A DNA stretch of 64,000 nt. Origin: Angiostrongylus vasorum. Its lineage: Eukaryota; Nematoda; Chromadorea; Rhabditida; Metastrongylidae. The first letter of the stretch is position 1. Every line of letters begins with the position of its first letter. The translations under genes and the position numbers were made by a program. Positions 1 to 10,137 of the stretch are shown piece after piece. The notes beneath the pieces are model-generated. The model was not told the origin of the DNA and ran no database searches. It saw nothing but the letters and a program-made list of their open reading frames with translations. The stretch spans positions 2,636,501 to 2,700,500 of the forward strand of contig JADANN010000018.1 of the NCBI GenBank assembly GCA_018806985.1, given 5' to 3'.

Positions 1-610
1 CTCCTTTGCAGCAGACATGACGAATCATCACCTCAATGGTTTAGCGCTTTAGCATAGAATGCCCCAGGGCTCATTCTACGTGGAAACCATCGCAAACTTG
101 CCGTCCTTCATATAAACGCAAGCTAGTCAGCGCTTTGATGTTTTATATATCGGTGCAAGTGATCGCAGGTTCCACTGCCGTCGTGGTGGGGGTCTAAGTT
201 GCAGAGCAGCGAAGTGCAACCCAATCAACAGTTGGCAACGTTGCCATGACGACCTGAGAACCACCTAGCGTAGTTATCTCGTGTTTCCAGGGAACTCAAC
301 CTCTAACAGCTTTTTTTTAACATGCCAGTGAGAAAAGAAGACAACAAATCCTCCAGCTGCCACGAAAGTTAGGTGGGATCTCGAACAGTTCTGTTGATGA
401 CGTGTTAAAGACAACTAGGCGAATTTAGGAAGTGCTGTGACCACTACGACACGTACAGATGGGCTACCAAAGTAGCGAGGTAACTATGTAGGTGTGCATT
501 GTAAAGACGATGGGTACATGTCTTAGATGCAAAACAATAAATTGGGAAATTGAAGAAGTTGTACGTTGCAAAATCATTGTTTCTAAACACGTTTAGAACA
601 ACAGCACGAA

Positions 611-925
611 GTGCAGAAAATAAGAATTGAGGAATGTTTTCAATCATGCACTGTGTGGAACCACATTGATGACTACATACTGCTTGCGGGCACATTTCTC
701 ATACTTCAAAAACGCTTCAAAAACGTCTGTAGAAGTTTTCTCCGCCGTTCACCACTTCATTCTGGCGACATATCGTTCGTAATTTCCGGAGCACTTCATG
801 GTATAAGTACAGTAGAAACGATAGTACCCGCCACGACACCTTACGCACTCTATGAGCTTTCAGCCTATCCTTCAGTAATTTTGGTCATGCTCATGGCTCT
901 TCTTATTCTACACCGATGTTCTTGA
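611..925 (+). CDS. Unrecognised 104-residue ORF, possible terminal exon
   Basis: An open frame ends in a hydrophobic stretch (SVILVMLMALLILHRC), with an AATAAA hexamer at 952-957, about 27 nt past the stop. That layout would suit a terminal exon of a gene entering from the left edge, ending in a membrane segment. AG dinucleotides at about 589 and 612 could act as acceptors. I do not recognise any family. It may equally be a chance ORF, as composition is not distinctive. Confidence 0.25.
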   Translation: MQKIRIEECFQSCTVWNHIDDYILLAGTFLILQKRFKNVCRSFLRRSPLHSGDISFVISGALHGISTVETIVPATTPYALYELSAYPSVILVMLMALLILHRCS

Positions 926-979
926 AGCCCATGTCAAACATTTGCCTTCGCAAATAAATTATCATTAAAAAGCTACAGT

Positions 980-1246
980 TCTTGGTGTTGAGTAATCCCT
1001 GAGCGATGTCGCCGTGGTAGCCACGCATTCGAGTTAAGCGTCGTTAAAGGGAACTGGATGCACATCTGGCCTTTACAGTGACTCGCGATGGTCTGTCGAT
1101 GCATCGAGCCAGTGGTACTATCTTCCCAGAAAGGTTTCCTACCAATTTGCCCAATCGGGAGGGACGCAGAGCTTGGTGGGCTTGGGGCGGACCGATCCCA
1201 TGTGTATTTCAGGGCGCCTCTGAGCACTGCTTTACGCGCATCCCCT
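980..1246 (-). repeat. SINE-A copy (tRNA-derived)
   Basis: Matches the consensus seen throughout the window: tRNA-like head, a central block GGTCGGCAAATTGGTACCAG, then a tail that in good copies reads GGGATTGATCAACGCCGAGAG. Here the tail is at the left and the head at about 1,200-1,246, so it is minus-oriented. It is moderately diverged. Confidence 0.8.
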
Positions 1247-1269
1247 TGCAGATAGATAGGATACATGAA

Positions 1270-2030
1270 TTACGGGCTACGCCAAGCAGTTATCGATGTG
1301 TTTAACGCGAATTAGTAGAATATAGGACGATCGAATGAGAACACGAAGGGACGATATACTTGGAATATAGTAGTTCTAAGGACGAGTCAACTTAGTTCTC
1401 TCAAATATCACGCTTCAGTCTCGCAATAATGATTCCTCCAGTAATTTACAAGCAAATTTTCTGGATTAACAACGGAATAGATCTAGACAATTTAACCGGT
1501 GCAGTAAACACTGGGATTCCATAATGCTTTCCACACTGCGCATTTAGAAGTACCTAGTGCAACCATTAACGCTAAGAGAAACAGGCCAGTATTTGGAAGA
1601 TGAATTCTACACATTTAAAAACCCCATTTCTCGGATCTATGAATTATTCAAAAGCGGAGTATTTCTAACATAACATAGCTATTACCATGACTATTAGTGC
1701 AAGCAATCCTTTTCCTTAGCCCGAGTGGATAAATCTTAAGCGGACGCTCTGCAAATTGCGAGACGAAATCAGTAAACATTGGAATACACACGCGGCGTAC
1801 CAGAATACATCAGAATTTTCGACTAGTATCTTTTCCACGCCTTCAGTAACTACCGATCAAGGAAGAAAATCGATTGTCTGTTACGAGTCAAGAACAAAAT
1901 GTAGAAGTTCACCACGCTATTGCTGCGCCACTTCTCCAAGGCAACCACACGAAAAACAAAACCGACTTCTACAGGAAGGACTGCCCTGAAAAAAAATGGT
2001 TATCACCGGACAATGACCGCTATCGATAAG
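1270..2030. other. No clear feature
   Basis: The ORF at 1,756-1,989 runs into the PLE family-2 fragment and may be an unrecognisable part of that element. Otherwise nothing is supported. Confidence 0.45.
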
Positions 2031-2035
2031 AACCG

Positions 2036-2210
2036 TCATAAAACAGCATCGCCGGGTGAGCACGGCTCACTCGAGAGAGATGCTCCAGTAAGAAAGATTC
2101 CTCTCGATGCTCGACGAAGACACCACCTCGAGAACAGGAACAACTGTGCACCATCGACTCGGATCATCGGCTCTGATGAAGACGAAACCATCGAAACGTA
2201 AACCGAAAGT
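2036..2210 (+). repeat. PLE family-2 terminal-repeat fragment with hammerhead-like core
   Basis: Shares an ordered set of blocks (ATAAAACAGC, CGACTCGGATCATCG, then CTCTGATGAAGA...GAAACGT) with 21,745-21,960 (minus) and 45,095-45,300 (plus). The core CTGATGA (2,173-2,179) and GAAAC (2,193-2,197) have the spacing of a hammerhead ribozyme, and flanks CGGCT and AACCG allow a partial stem I. Stem II is poor. I interpret it as a decayed Penelope-type pseudo-LTR; no coding sequence of this family was found beside it. Confidence 0.5.
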
Positions 2211-3020
2211 AAAGGATATTTATAAACCTTATGTAAGACTACCAAAGAACGAATACAATCCGGAGTGTTGAGGATTTCTAGGAAGCGAAAACAGCGTAGT
2301 TTTTACTTCCAGATAAAAACGAATTTCCATGTAACCTGCCAAACATATGCACACCAAACCTACCTTTCAAAAAAAAACACATCTTTTTAGTCTCTCAGAA
2401 CTACTCACTTAAGAAAATATGTCACTCTCCCTGTACATAAGGAAACAGAAAGCAGCGAATCGTAAAACTACTGTTAAGGCTTTATGTCAGTATTCACAGC
2501 ATACAAGAACAGTTACAGCAACTTTTAAAGGGATGTAAGAATTTTATAAATTTCGAGAATAAGTGGTGCTAAAGACGTTTTCCTTTTCTTCTGGAACATC
2601 CTGCACAGTTTTCCTATTGAAATCTTTACTGGAATCCAATGGATTGTGATGACTCACACTTTGGGCCTAAAATTAGGTATAAACTAATATTAAGGATGAA
2701 TCTACGGAACAAGGAGTAGAAGTACAACTCTGGACGAACAAAGGTGGAGTTCTTAGAAGATCACATTTCCTGCAAACTAGATTTTCATTTTTTCTTACCA
2801 ATAAAAGTAGTACAATAGTCACTATGAGGAATGTTTTTGCAACCAACAGCGAAAACATGTTTAGTTCGACAGTATCTTATTTAAACCATGGGCTGGTTAG
2901 AATTTTGCAAGTCGGAGAAAACAGTAAAATTAAAAATTCCACATAAACCCCCTTACCAAGTCATACCTGCCACAAAGTTTTGAGAACAAGAAACAATGAA
3001 ACCGGGAAGTCAGCAGACTC
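2211..3020. other. No feature recognised
   Basis: AT-rich sequence with only short chance ORFs. Nothing is supported on either strand. Confidence 0.6.
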
Positions 3021-3084
3021 ACACAACCACTGTGATATTGAGATATTTGCAAAACTCGGACCCCAGGCCTTATTCGCTTTCTCT

Positions 3085-3290
3085 GACAGATGACTACTTA
3101 TGGCACCGTTAGGTAAAACACTGGCCGAGAGGAAAGCAAAGCGAGGACCTCAGTGGTGCAGTGGGTAATACGTGAGCCCCGGAAATGGTAATCATGGGTT
3201 CGCATCCGTCCTGGAGTCCAAGTTTTGCAAATATCTCAACATCATAGTGGATGCATGTCACATCATAATCAGCCGTAAAAAAAATAATAA
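3085..3290 (+). repeat. SINE-B copy with intact tRNA-like promoter boxes
   Basis: Box A-like TGGTGCAGTGG at 3,154-3,164 and box B-like GGTTCGCATCC at 3,197-3,207 have tRNA spacing. They are followed by the family tail AGTTTTGCAAATATCTCA. A short tail in the opposite orientation lies just left (3,028-3,065). The sequence is too diverged to fold as a full tRNA and is a polymerase III-type SINE. Confidence 0.75.
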
Positions 3291-3384
3291 GCGGTTAATA
3301 AAAAACTAAACAGTGCAAAGTCATCTGGCTTAACAAAAATCAAATTACATATACAATATGCACCTCGTGCATGACATAGTTGTG

Positions 3385-3530
3385 TACTTGGACGGCCCGT
3401 CTTCACTGGTTATGTGGGCCCCGGCATATTCTCCATTTTTCGGAGTTCTGCTGGTTTAGCCATTGTGTTTGCCCGGAGGCCCGAGGTCAGTCTTGCCAAA
3501 ATCTATTACAGGCCCACCACCAACTAATTT
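3385..3530 (-). repeat. Repeat C fragment (RTE-tail SINE-like element)
   Basis: Begins with GGACGGCCCGTCTTCACTGG, the reverse complement of the tail found at 4,790 and 8,575, and continues through CGGAGTTCTGCTGGTTTAGC. Its terminal block is shared with the 3' end of the RTE-B LINE at 42,650-42,690. Confidence 0.65.
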
Positions 3531-3559
3531 GATACCAGCAAAGTGATGGATCCAGGTAT

Positions 3560-3775
3560 CAAACTGCTGGTAGAGCAATTATACCTGGAGTCCTGAGATA
3601 GCCGGGGGTGGAGCGTTCCCAATTGGACTGCAGACAGTTACGTTTTCCCAGAGAAGGTCGCTACTAATTTCCCAACCCTAGAGGGATAAGAGACTTACTT
3701 GTCCCGTATCGGAATCGAACAAGCACCATGCTCGTGATGATGGACATCACTAGCACTGTGCCATCCGCCTCTATG
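3560..3775 (-). repeat. Diverged SINE-A-like copy
   Basis: On the minus strand a tRNA-like head (box A-like GGCACAGTGCTAG, box B-like GTTCGATTCC at about 3,710-3,720) is followed by a block resembling the SINE-A core (GGGTTGGGAAATTAGTAGCG). It is a divergent subfamily. Confidence 0.6.
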
Positions 3776-4235
3776 TAATATATATGTAATAACACAATGT
3801 ATATGTAGTAATATAAGATATTTATACGTCACGTATAATATATAGTTTGATTTATACACATACCTCAAGCTCATCAACATTCTCGGAGAAATTCGACGAC
3901 GGTGGATTTCGCTCAACTTCGCCATCGCTGGTGTTTGTGGTCGGCAATGAGCACGAACGTTCAAAATCTTCTGTTCCAGTGGTTACTGGTCCTAATGAAA
4001 CATTGATGAGAATGGGCACTGATTTCAATGCAATTAGGCATGGTAGTTTACTTTCCCAGACAGTTTTCTTGCTATCCTTTTTGTACTTAATCGATTGTTA
4101 AATGCATTACGTCCCGAGTGATCCGAAAAGAGTTACACTATACATTTAGTAATCCACAAAAATCGGATTTCCCGATGATTTTCTCTGTCTCACAATTGAA
4201 TTACTGCTAATGAAGAGCGTATAAAGATATGCCCA

Positions 4236-4500
4236 TTGGAGGCAGTAGCCAGACAGGTCGCTACGATTCTTTCGCAGCATAAACACAAATACGTGAGTTT
4301 TGCGGCGAAATCTCGCCTCTCGTTGCCACAAACTAATATGGAGAATGTTTCTAAGGTGATAGACTTTTTCGACAGAAGGGCACAGTGGACAACGCGGACT
4401 AACTTCATTGCAGGTCTCAAACACCGAAAATTCATGCATCGTTTCATGGTGCAGATTATCAAAAAATTTCACGAGTGTGTTAATCCATATAAAGCAGGGG
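4236..4500 (+). other. Open segment of unknown origin
   Basis: The plus frame stays open and reads like protein (ARQVATILSQHKHKY ... NVSKVIDFFDRRAQW ... RFMVQIIKKFHEC) until it runs into the repeat at 4,490. No start, splice sites or family are recognised. It could be a relic exon or part of an unknown element. Confidence 0.25.
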
Positions 4501-4815
4501 GGTTCATTCATCCCACCAGCAGGGCCTCCCAAACTGGGAAGTTGACGTCTCATTCAGGAAGCCCAGCTGAGAGTAAACCAATACCAGGATCCACCACCGT
4601 CCTTGCATCAAATTAGTCGCATTGTGGCAAACCTCCCTCTGATCCACAACAGCGGCCGCTGCCTGTGGCGGTGACGACCTGGGGCACACACGGCTGAGCT
4701 CACCACGGGACTCCGGGGAACCACAATAGCTAGACCATCAAAACTCCGAAAATGTAAATTATGCTGGGAACCGCACAAACAGTGAAGACGGGCCATCCAA
4801 GTATCCAAGTAAGTA
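4490..4815 (+). repeat. Repeat C, near full length
   Basis: About 325 bp ending GTGAAGACGGGCCATCCAAG and a short AAGT-type tail. It shares internal blocks with 8,370-8,605 and 44,465-44,790. The ending matches the RTE-B LINE 3' end, as expected of a non-autonomous element mobilised by that LINE. Confidence 0.75.
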
Positions 4816-5120
4816 ATCAAGCTGTCACGAATATTACGTTTGTATGAACAACAATGCGTTTTAGCACTAAAGTGAAAACTAAAGCAAAGCGCACACCAAG
4901 ATTACGAATGAGATATACATAAAGGATATGATTATAACCATTTCGTTTGATTGAGAAAGCAATGAAGCACCCAGGACCATAAACCCGATCCTAACTGAAA
5001 GAGATTTTTTCTCGGGATAGAATGAGTCGAAAAAGAACAGCCTATTCTGAATGACTGGCAATATCACCACACAAACTATGTCCTGATTCACTGCTCTATA
5101 TAATTTCTTACACGTGGAAC

Positions 5121-8100
5121 CTAAATGGCCGGAGTTCCCGCAAAGGGATTGACAAACACTAACGAATCTTTTTTATGTTCAGTATCCATTTCAAGAAAAT
5201 CTGGAAAACATGAACAACGTGATAACACGGGGATAAGAGTGCTCAAAGTATACCTAAAAAACAAAACATTCTCCATACCTTCTTTGGAAAAGCAGGATTT
5301 CTCGGAAGCAGATGCATGTGAGTCACTGAAGACCTCATGCGAAAGTGGCTCTTCACCATGACCTTTCTCAAGAGCTGCCAATGGCTTCGCAACAAACTTC
5401 ACTAAAAGATCTTATTGTTAGAATAACTAATGACCCATTACTAAAGTACTACAAGTAATTTCACTTGAATATTACCAAAGTAGTTAAAAGGACAAACAAG
5501 CAGTTAATATTATATTGCGACCAAAGAGACCTCAGCTTTGCTTCACTATGTTTGTCTGCCTAAGCAACTAAATCATTGCAAGTGACCTTAAGTCCGAAAA
5601 AAAACTACACAACAAAGAGAAGAAATATTACTGAGAGGTTCCGCAGAAAATACTTTGGACTTGGACTGAGCCCTTCGCGTCTGCTTGCGAGCAATCCTTC
5701 TTAGTTCGCTTGCACTCATGGAGTCGCTCCTCAAAGCGTCCTGCTCGTGGTTTCGACCAGCATCAGCAAACTGTCAATGTCAAGTTAACAGTGATGTTTA
5801 AGTGGAGAATAAAATAAAAAATAAAGGATAAATCTCCCAGCATTGATCAATCCGTGAAGAATGCACCATGCATTCGACTTCACTAAGCAGCGTTGGAGGA
5901 GACTGAATGCATATTTGACCTTTACAATGACTCGCAGTGGCCCACCGGTGTATCGAGCCAGTGTATCCTCCCAAAGAAGTCTTGTACCAATCTGCCGATC
6001 CCAGAAGGATGGAAGGCTTGGTGAGCCTGGGGCGCGGGGATCGAACTCATGTGTATTGCTGCGGGAAGAAAGAATGTTAAGTGGTGTAATACTTACTCTA
6101 ACTCTTTTCGGCAAAACTTCAGGTGTTTTTTCAGCGGTATCCACGTTGATCGAGGAACTGCAATAACAGATTAAATTAGTGAAAAGAATCAGAAACTAGG
6201 CAAGAATTCCTTGGAAACAAAGGCGGCAAACAATTCATAAGGTTAACTCTCGCTAGAAATTTAAACGCTTTCACATATTCAAGGGCTTTCCAAAATCAGC
6301 ATCATGAAGGACATTTTTAAGTCACATTTGCGTCCCATCTAAAATAAAGATTGAAGTGCACCAGCATTTGTCCTTCACAATACGAGAAAAGCGAGAATCA
6401 TGTCTCGATTTACACTTTATCAAACGAACTGGCTAATGGACGCTCAACCTTGGAGATTGAACTGTTAACAGAACAGGGTTAAAAAAGTGCTAATGACGAA
6501 CCACTGGATTTTATAGTAGGCAACCCTCTGAAAATCCACAATAAAAACGCAGAAGATTAAGCTCGCTATTCCAATATTGGTAAAACAAGAACAAAAGTAT
6601 TACTCACTCATGTTTTTCGTTAGAAAAAGGAGTGAATGGTTCAGCTTTCGTCACGCGTTTATCCTGGTCTGTAAACCCATGAGGTTTTTTGCACCTGAAA
6701 GGACAGGATCTGTCTTTCTTTACTCATGGTCTTCACAATCTAAACAGAGAGGAATGATAATCCGATGGAGAAAATGCCGGTGCATATACAGATCTACTAT
6801 GTCTTTCTTTATTCATGGTCTTCACAATCTAAACAGAGAGGAATGATAATCCGATGGAGAAAATGCCGGTGCATATACAGATCTACTATTTGCAGGAATA
6901 CTAAAAGTAAGAGACAAACCTTGTGATCTTCATTTGAAGTAGCTGTCCACTCAAGAGCAGACACAGCTGCGGAAATTTTTGCTCCACTATTTCCATTTGC
7001 CCCGTATACCAATTGCGCTACTAAACTTAAAACCTTCTAAAACACCTAACATGAGCATTCGCTTTCCACTTTTTTTCATACACAAGCAGACCTATTTTTT
7101 CTGTAATAAGCACGAAAATGAACCTTCTGCAGCATCCTTCTTCCGACCATTCTCTCTCAACATTGATAACTGCATCTTAAGACGTTCTATGTCGTCCTTA
7201 GCGACTTCCATGAGTTTCTCGGCTTTTTGAGGCGCGAGTCTAAACAATTTTACAAAATAATAACCTGATATAAGGGTCGTGTGAAACGCTGTGGTTGGAC
7301 GCGCCATGCAATGCACATGGGATCGATCCCCTCGGCCAAGGTTCACCAAGCCTTTCATCCCTCCGGGTTCGCTAACTGGTAGCAGACTTGTCTGGGAGGA
7401 TAGCAGCATCGGCCCGATACGTCGGCAGGCCACCGCATGTCAATGTAAAGGCCAGATATGCATTCAATCACCTCCAACGATGCTTAATGAAGTCGAATGC
7501 ATGGTGCAACCTTCAGGGATTAATCAACGCTGAGAGGTTTATGCTTTATCTTCTTTAACTCGAGGTCGACAAGCAATAAGCTTTTGATGTTTTGGAAACC
7601 ACAAATATTTGTTTATGAAAGAGTCCAATGAAAAGATTGGGTGACGGACAACAAAGGGGCAACTCACAACTAGGGAAGCATTCTCGTCCACTAGTTTATT
7701 TCGTTCGTCGCGCAATTTGTTTCGTTCTTGACGAAGCGACTCCATTTCCAGCTTTAAGGATCTATAGTAACTTTTCAGTAATGGGTCAGTGCCACATTTC
7801 GTCTTCGCTAAATCGATAACGTCATTCTGTGCACGTGCCAACCGATAGTCCATTGTTTGTAGTCTTGCTCTCAGTTCAACCAATTCTGTAGACATGTAGT
7901 CGCATCGACATCGTCCAGCTGCCTCGCTTCCATTTTGGCGAGAAGCCAAAAGTCGTGCTTCGTCGAGCTCACCGTAAAGCCGACAGTTTTCCTTACTAAC
8001 GAGTAGATATCTAGAGTACAGTAGCTTAAAATCGGATTCCAGCTTGAGGCGTTCCTCGGCAAACTCTGCAAACATAGAATTCCCTCTCTTGAAGATACCA

Positions 8101-9600
8101 ACGTTACCGAGAGATTCCATACGCTCCGATTCAATCTGATGTAGTTCTTCACGCAATTCCTGAACATCAAAGTCAAGAAAGAATCACAATGACAAAAAAA
8201 TATGCACTAGTTCCCACGACCAGCTTTGGTGGTCTCCACGCGATATATTCAGTGGAAGACTCAAAGAAGACAGTGATCGTATAATGAAGCTATTCTGTGT
8301 TCAATGTGATTGAAATCTTGTTTGAGTATTTTCCTTGTTTGGTTCCTCCTAACGGTTTGCCGCCTCTCATCGCGGCTGGGAGGCGTTCCTGCGTGTCGGA
8401 CTGCGAGGTACAGCGGAGGATTCATTCCCCTAGTAGGGTCTCCAAAGCTGAGAAGGAGTCCGGCGCAGACTTTGGGATGGCTAAGCTCGGGACTACGGGG
8501 AGCAAAAGTAGCTAAACCAGCAAAACTTCGAGAAAATTGAGATTGTTTTGGGGCAAGCATAACCGGTGAGGACGGACCGTCCAAGTAACCAAGTAAGTAA
8601 GTTTGCTCAACAAGAATATAAAGAATCGTGCACTAAGTTCACGATAAAATAACGCGTGACAAACTTTGAGTTGTTTCCGCAGTTCCTGTGCCTCAACAGC
8701 TAATGCATCCGCCCGCTCAGCGTTATCATTCCTTTCAAACTCTAAGGCACTAATCTGATACTTGGCACTTTGCAATTCAAACATGGCGATATCTCTCTCC
8801 TCTTGCAAGCGATTCTGAAATGGTAAAGAACTTGGACGTAGTTCCACGCCGTATAGCAACCAACTCTAAGGAACTAGAAGTGAGTGGAAGCTTGTTAGAA
8901 AGAAGACCGTCTTTGGCCTTAACTTCACAAGGATTGTTATCTTCATTGAAGTGCCATATTTCTGAGGAAAAAGCGCTAAATCTTCTAGTACACTTCGTAA
9001 CGTCTTACCATCGTACTTGTATCCAAAGATGTGCTGAATGTACTTTCATTAGGTGAAATCAATGTACGAGCCCTCCGCAACTCATCAATTTCTGCCCTTG
9101 CCGAAACCAGTGAAGCGTTCAAAGTCGCTATTTCCTCCGACATTCGACAAGAATCAACGGTGTACTGCTCCAACTAGAAAAAAAAGAAATGATGAGAAGA
9201 AATGACTCGTAAACAGATGCCCCCAAGGCTAAAAAAACCCACCGTGCTTTTCAAACCAAGAATAGCTTGCTCCAAAACCGCACATTTAGGACATCCCAAG
9301 CTAATTTTTTCTATTTTTCCATGAAGTTGAACATTTTCTTCTTCCAGTTCGTTCATTATTTCATTGTTTCTAAGCAACGTACCACGCAGACGCTTTAGTT
9401 CCTTAAAAAAATAGAATGCGGTGATGAAGACGGAAGAAGACCAACTGTTAAACAAACACACATCCTAGAACTACTTTGCATCGAAACGAGAACCTAATTA
9501 AGAAGGAAAGAAAAAAAACAGGTGAGCAAACCGCTTTCAGTTGGCTATTCTCATCGTCAAACTCCACAGGGCCCTCGTTCACGAAATCCGTAAAATCCAT
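5121..9600 (-). CDS. spdl-1: Spindly-like kinetochore dynein/dynactin adaptor, about 14 exons
   Basis: Spindly recruits dynein-dynactin to kinetochores through the RZZ complex. Exons inferred on the minus strand: 9600-9532, 9401-9243, 9173-9009, 8961-8860 (uncertain), 8814-8665, 8159-7668, 7239-7124, 7020-6920, 6739-6724 (16-nt microexon, tentative), 6668-6608, 6157-6097, 5770-5632, 5401-5279, 5200-5121 (stop TAG). Phases agree at nearly all joins, giving about 600 residues, close to vertebrate Spindly. Exon 6 holds the segment GNSMFAEFAEERLKLESDF, which resembles the Spindly box (LF.E type) that contacts the dynactin pointed end. Exon 2 has a CC1-box-like LRGTLLRNNEIM. Exons 2-7 are strongly coiled-coil; the C-terminus is polar and ends NPFAGTPAI. 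Problems: the exon 6 donor is phase 0 but exon 7 needs phase 2, and exon 4 has two possible forms (8961-8860, or 8961-8924 with exon 3 ending at 9017). A possible trans-splice acceptor lies at 9629, 28 nt upstream of the ATG. An in-frame upstream Met at 9672 is an alternative start. Confidence 0.8.
5820..6061 (-). repeat. SINE-A copy in a Spindly intron
   Basis: Tail at 5,820, core at about 5,985-6,010 and a damaged head at 6,040-6,060. It sits in the intron between exons 6157-6097 and 5770-5632, in the same orientation as the gene. Confidence 0.85.
6711..6888. repeat. 89-bp tandem duplication inside the Spindly gene
   Basis: Two adjacent copies (6,711-6,799 and 6,800-6,888) differ at about one base. 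Each carries, on the minus strand, a CTGTTTAG acceptor and the following microexon sequence. Only the copy at 6,711-6,799 keeps the GTAAAG donor; the other reads AATAAAG. The duplication lengthens the intron from about 91 to 180 nt and is very recent. Confidence 0.9.
7270..7555 (+). repeat. SINE-A copy in a Spindly intron
   Basis: Head with box B-like GATCGATCCC at about 7,320-7,330, core at 7,360-7,400 and tail ending in TTTATC at about 7,550. It fills most of the intron between exons 8159-7668 and 7239-7124 and is antisense to the gene. The reading-frame mismatch at this junction lies next to the insertion. Confidence 0.9.
8245..8335 (+). repeat. PLE 3'-terminal fragment in a Spindly intron
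   Basis: The blocks GTGGAAGACTCA and TCTGTGTTCAATGTGA match the PLE end region at 62,480-62,560 (reverse complement) and partly 63,955-64,000. It contains no coding sequence. Confidence 0.6.
8370..8605 (+). repeat. Repeat C copy in a Spindly intron
   Basis: Shares TCCAAAGCTGAGAAGGAGTC and the terminal GGACCGTCCAAGTAACCAAG block with the other repeat C copies, ending in an AAGT tail. It lies in the 505-nt intron between exons 8814-8665 and 8159-7668. Confidence 0.75.
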
Positions 9601-10137
9601 TTCGTTAAGGAATGAATGCGAACAGGAACTGCAACCATTCCTTTCGTGCTTATAAAAATCACCGATATACAAAAAATTTCAATGTACTTTATGAATAAAA
9701 AAATGTCCTAAGAACAAGGAAATGACATACAATGCAACAAAAGTCGGTTACACGTATGCACTGTTGTAAAACCTCTGTTCCTGCCCCCTAAAAAATCAGC
9801 TCCAATTCAAAACTGGCGCCCCGAGTGGTCTACGCGCGAAATGGCGTGCTTCAAATTTGGTACTGCGCTCTCTTAGCGTGTCAACAGTAGCTGTTGTCAG
9901 TTAAGGTTGATCACGGATTATCCTATTCTGCTTCACTTCTCTGCCCCACCGGGAAAAATTATCAAAAAGCCAATTAAAAAAAAGTTGACATTGTGATCTA
10001 TCACCTAATCTAAACCTGAGCGCTCCTTCAAATAAAAATAAAAAAAATAAAAAAAACGTGACCTAAACATAGTTTGAACCCTCTCCGTAGCTGTTGTTTC
10101 TAGCGGTTGAACTTCGATGTTAATGAATAGCAGAAAT

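Noticed and set aside
7092..7433. ORF joining SINE sequence to a Spindly exon
   Set aside because: The N-terminal half is antisense SINE-A. Only 7,239-7,124 is a credible exon.
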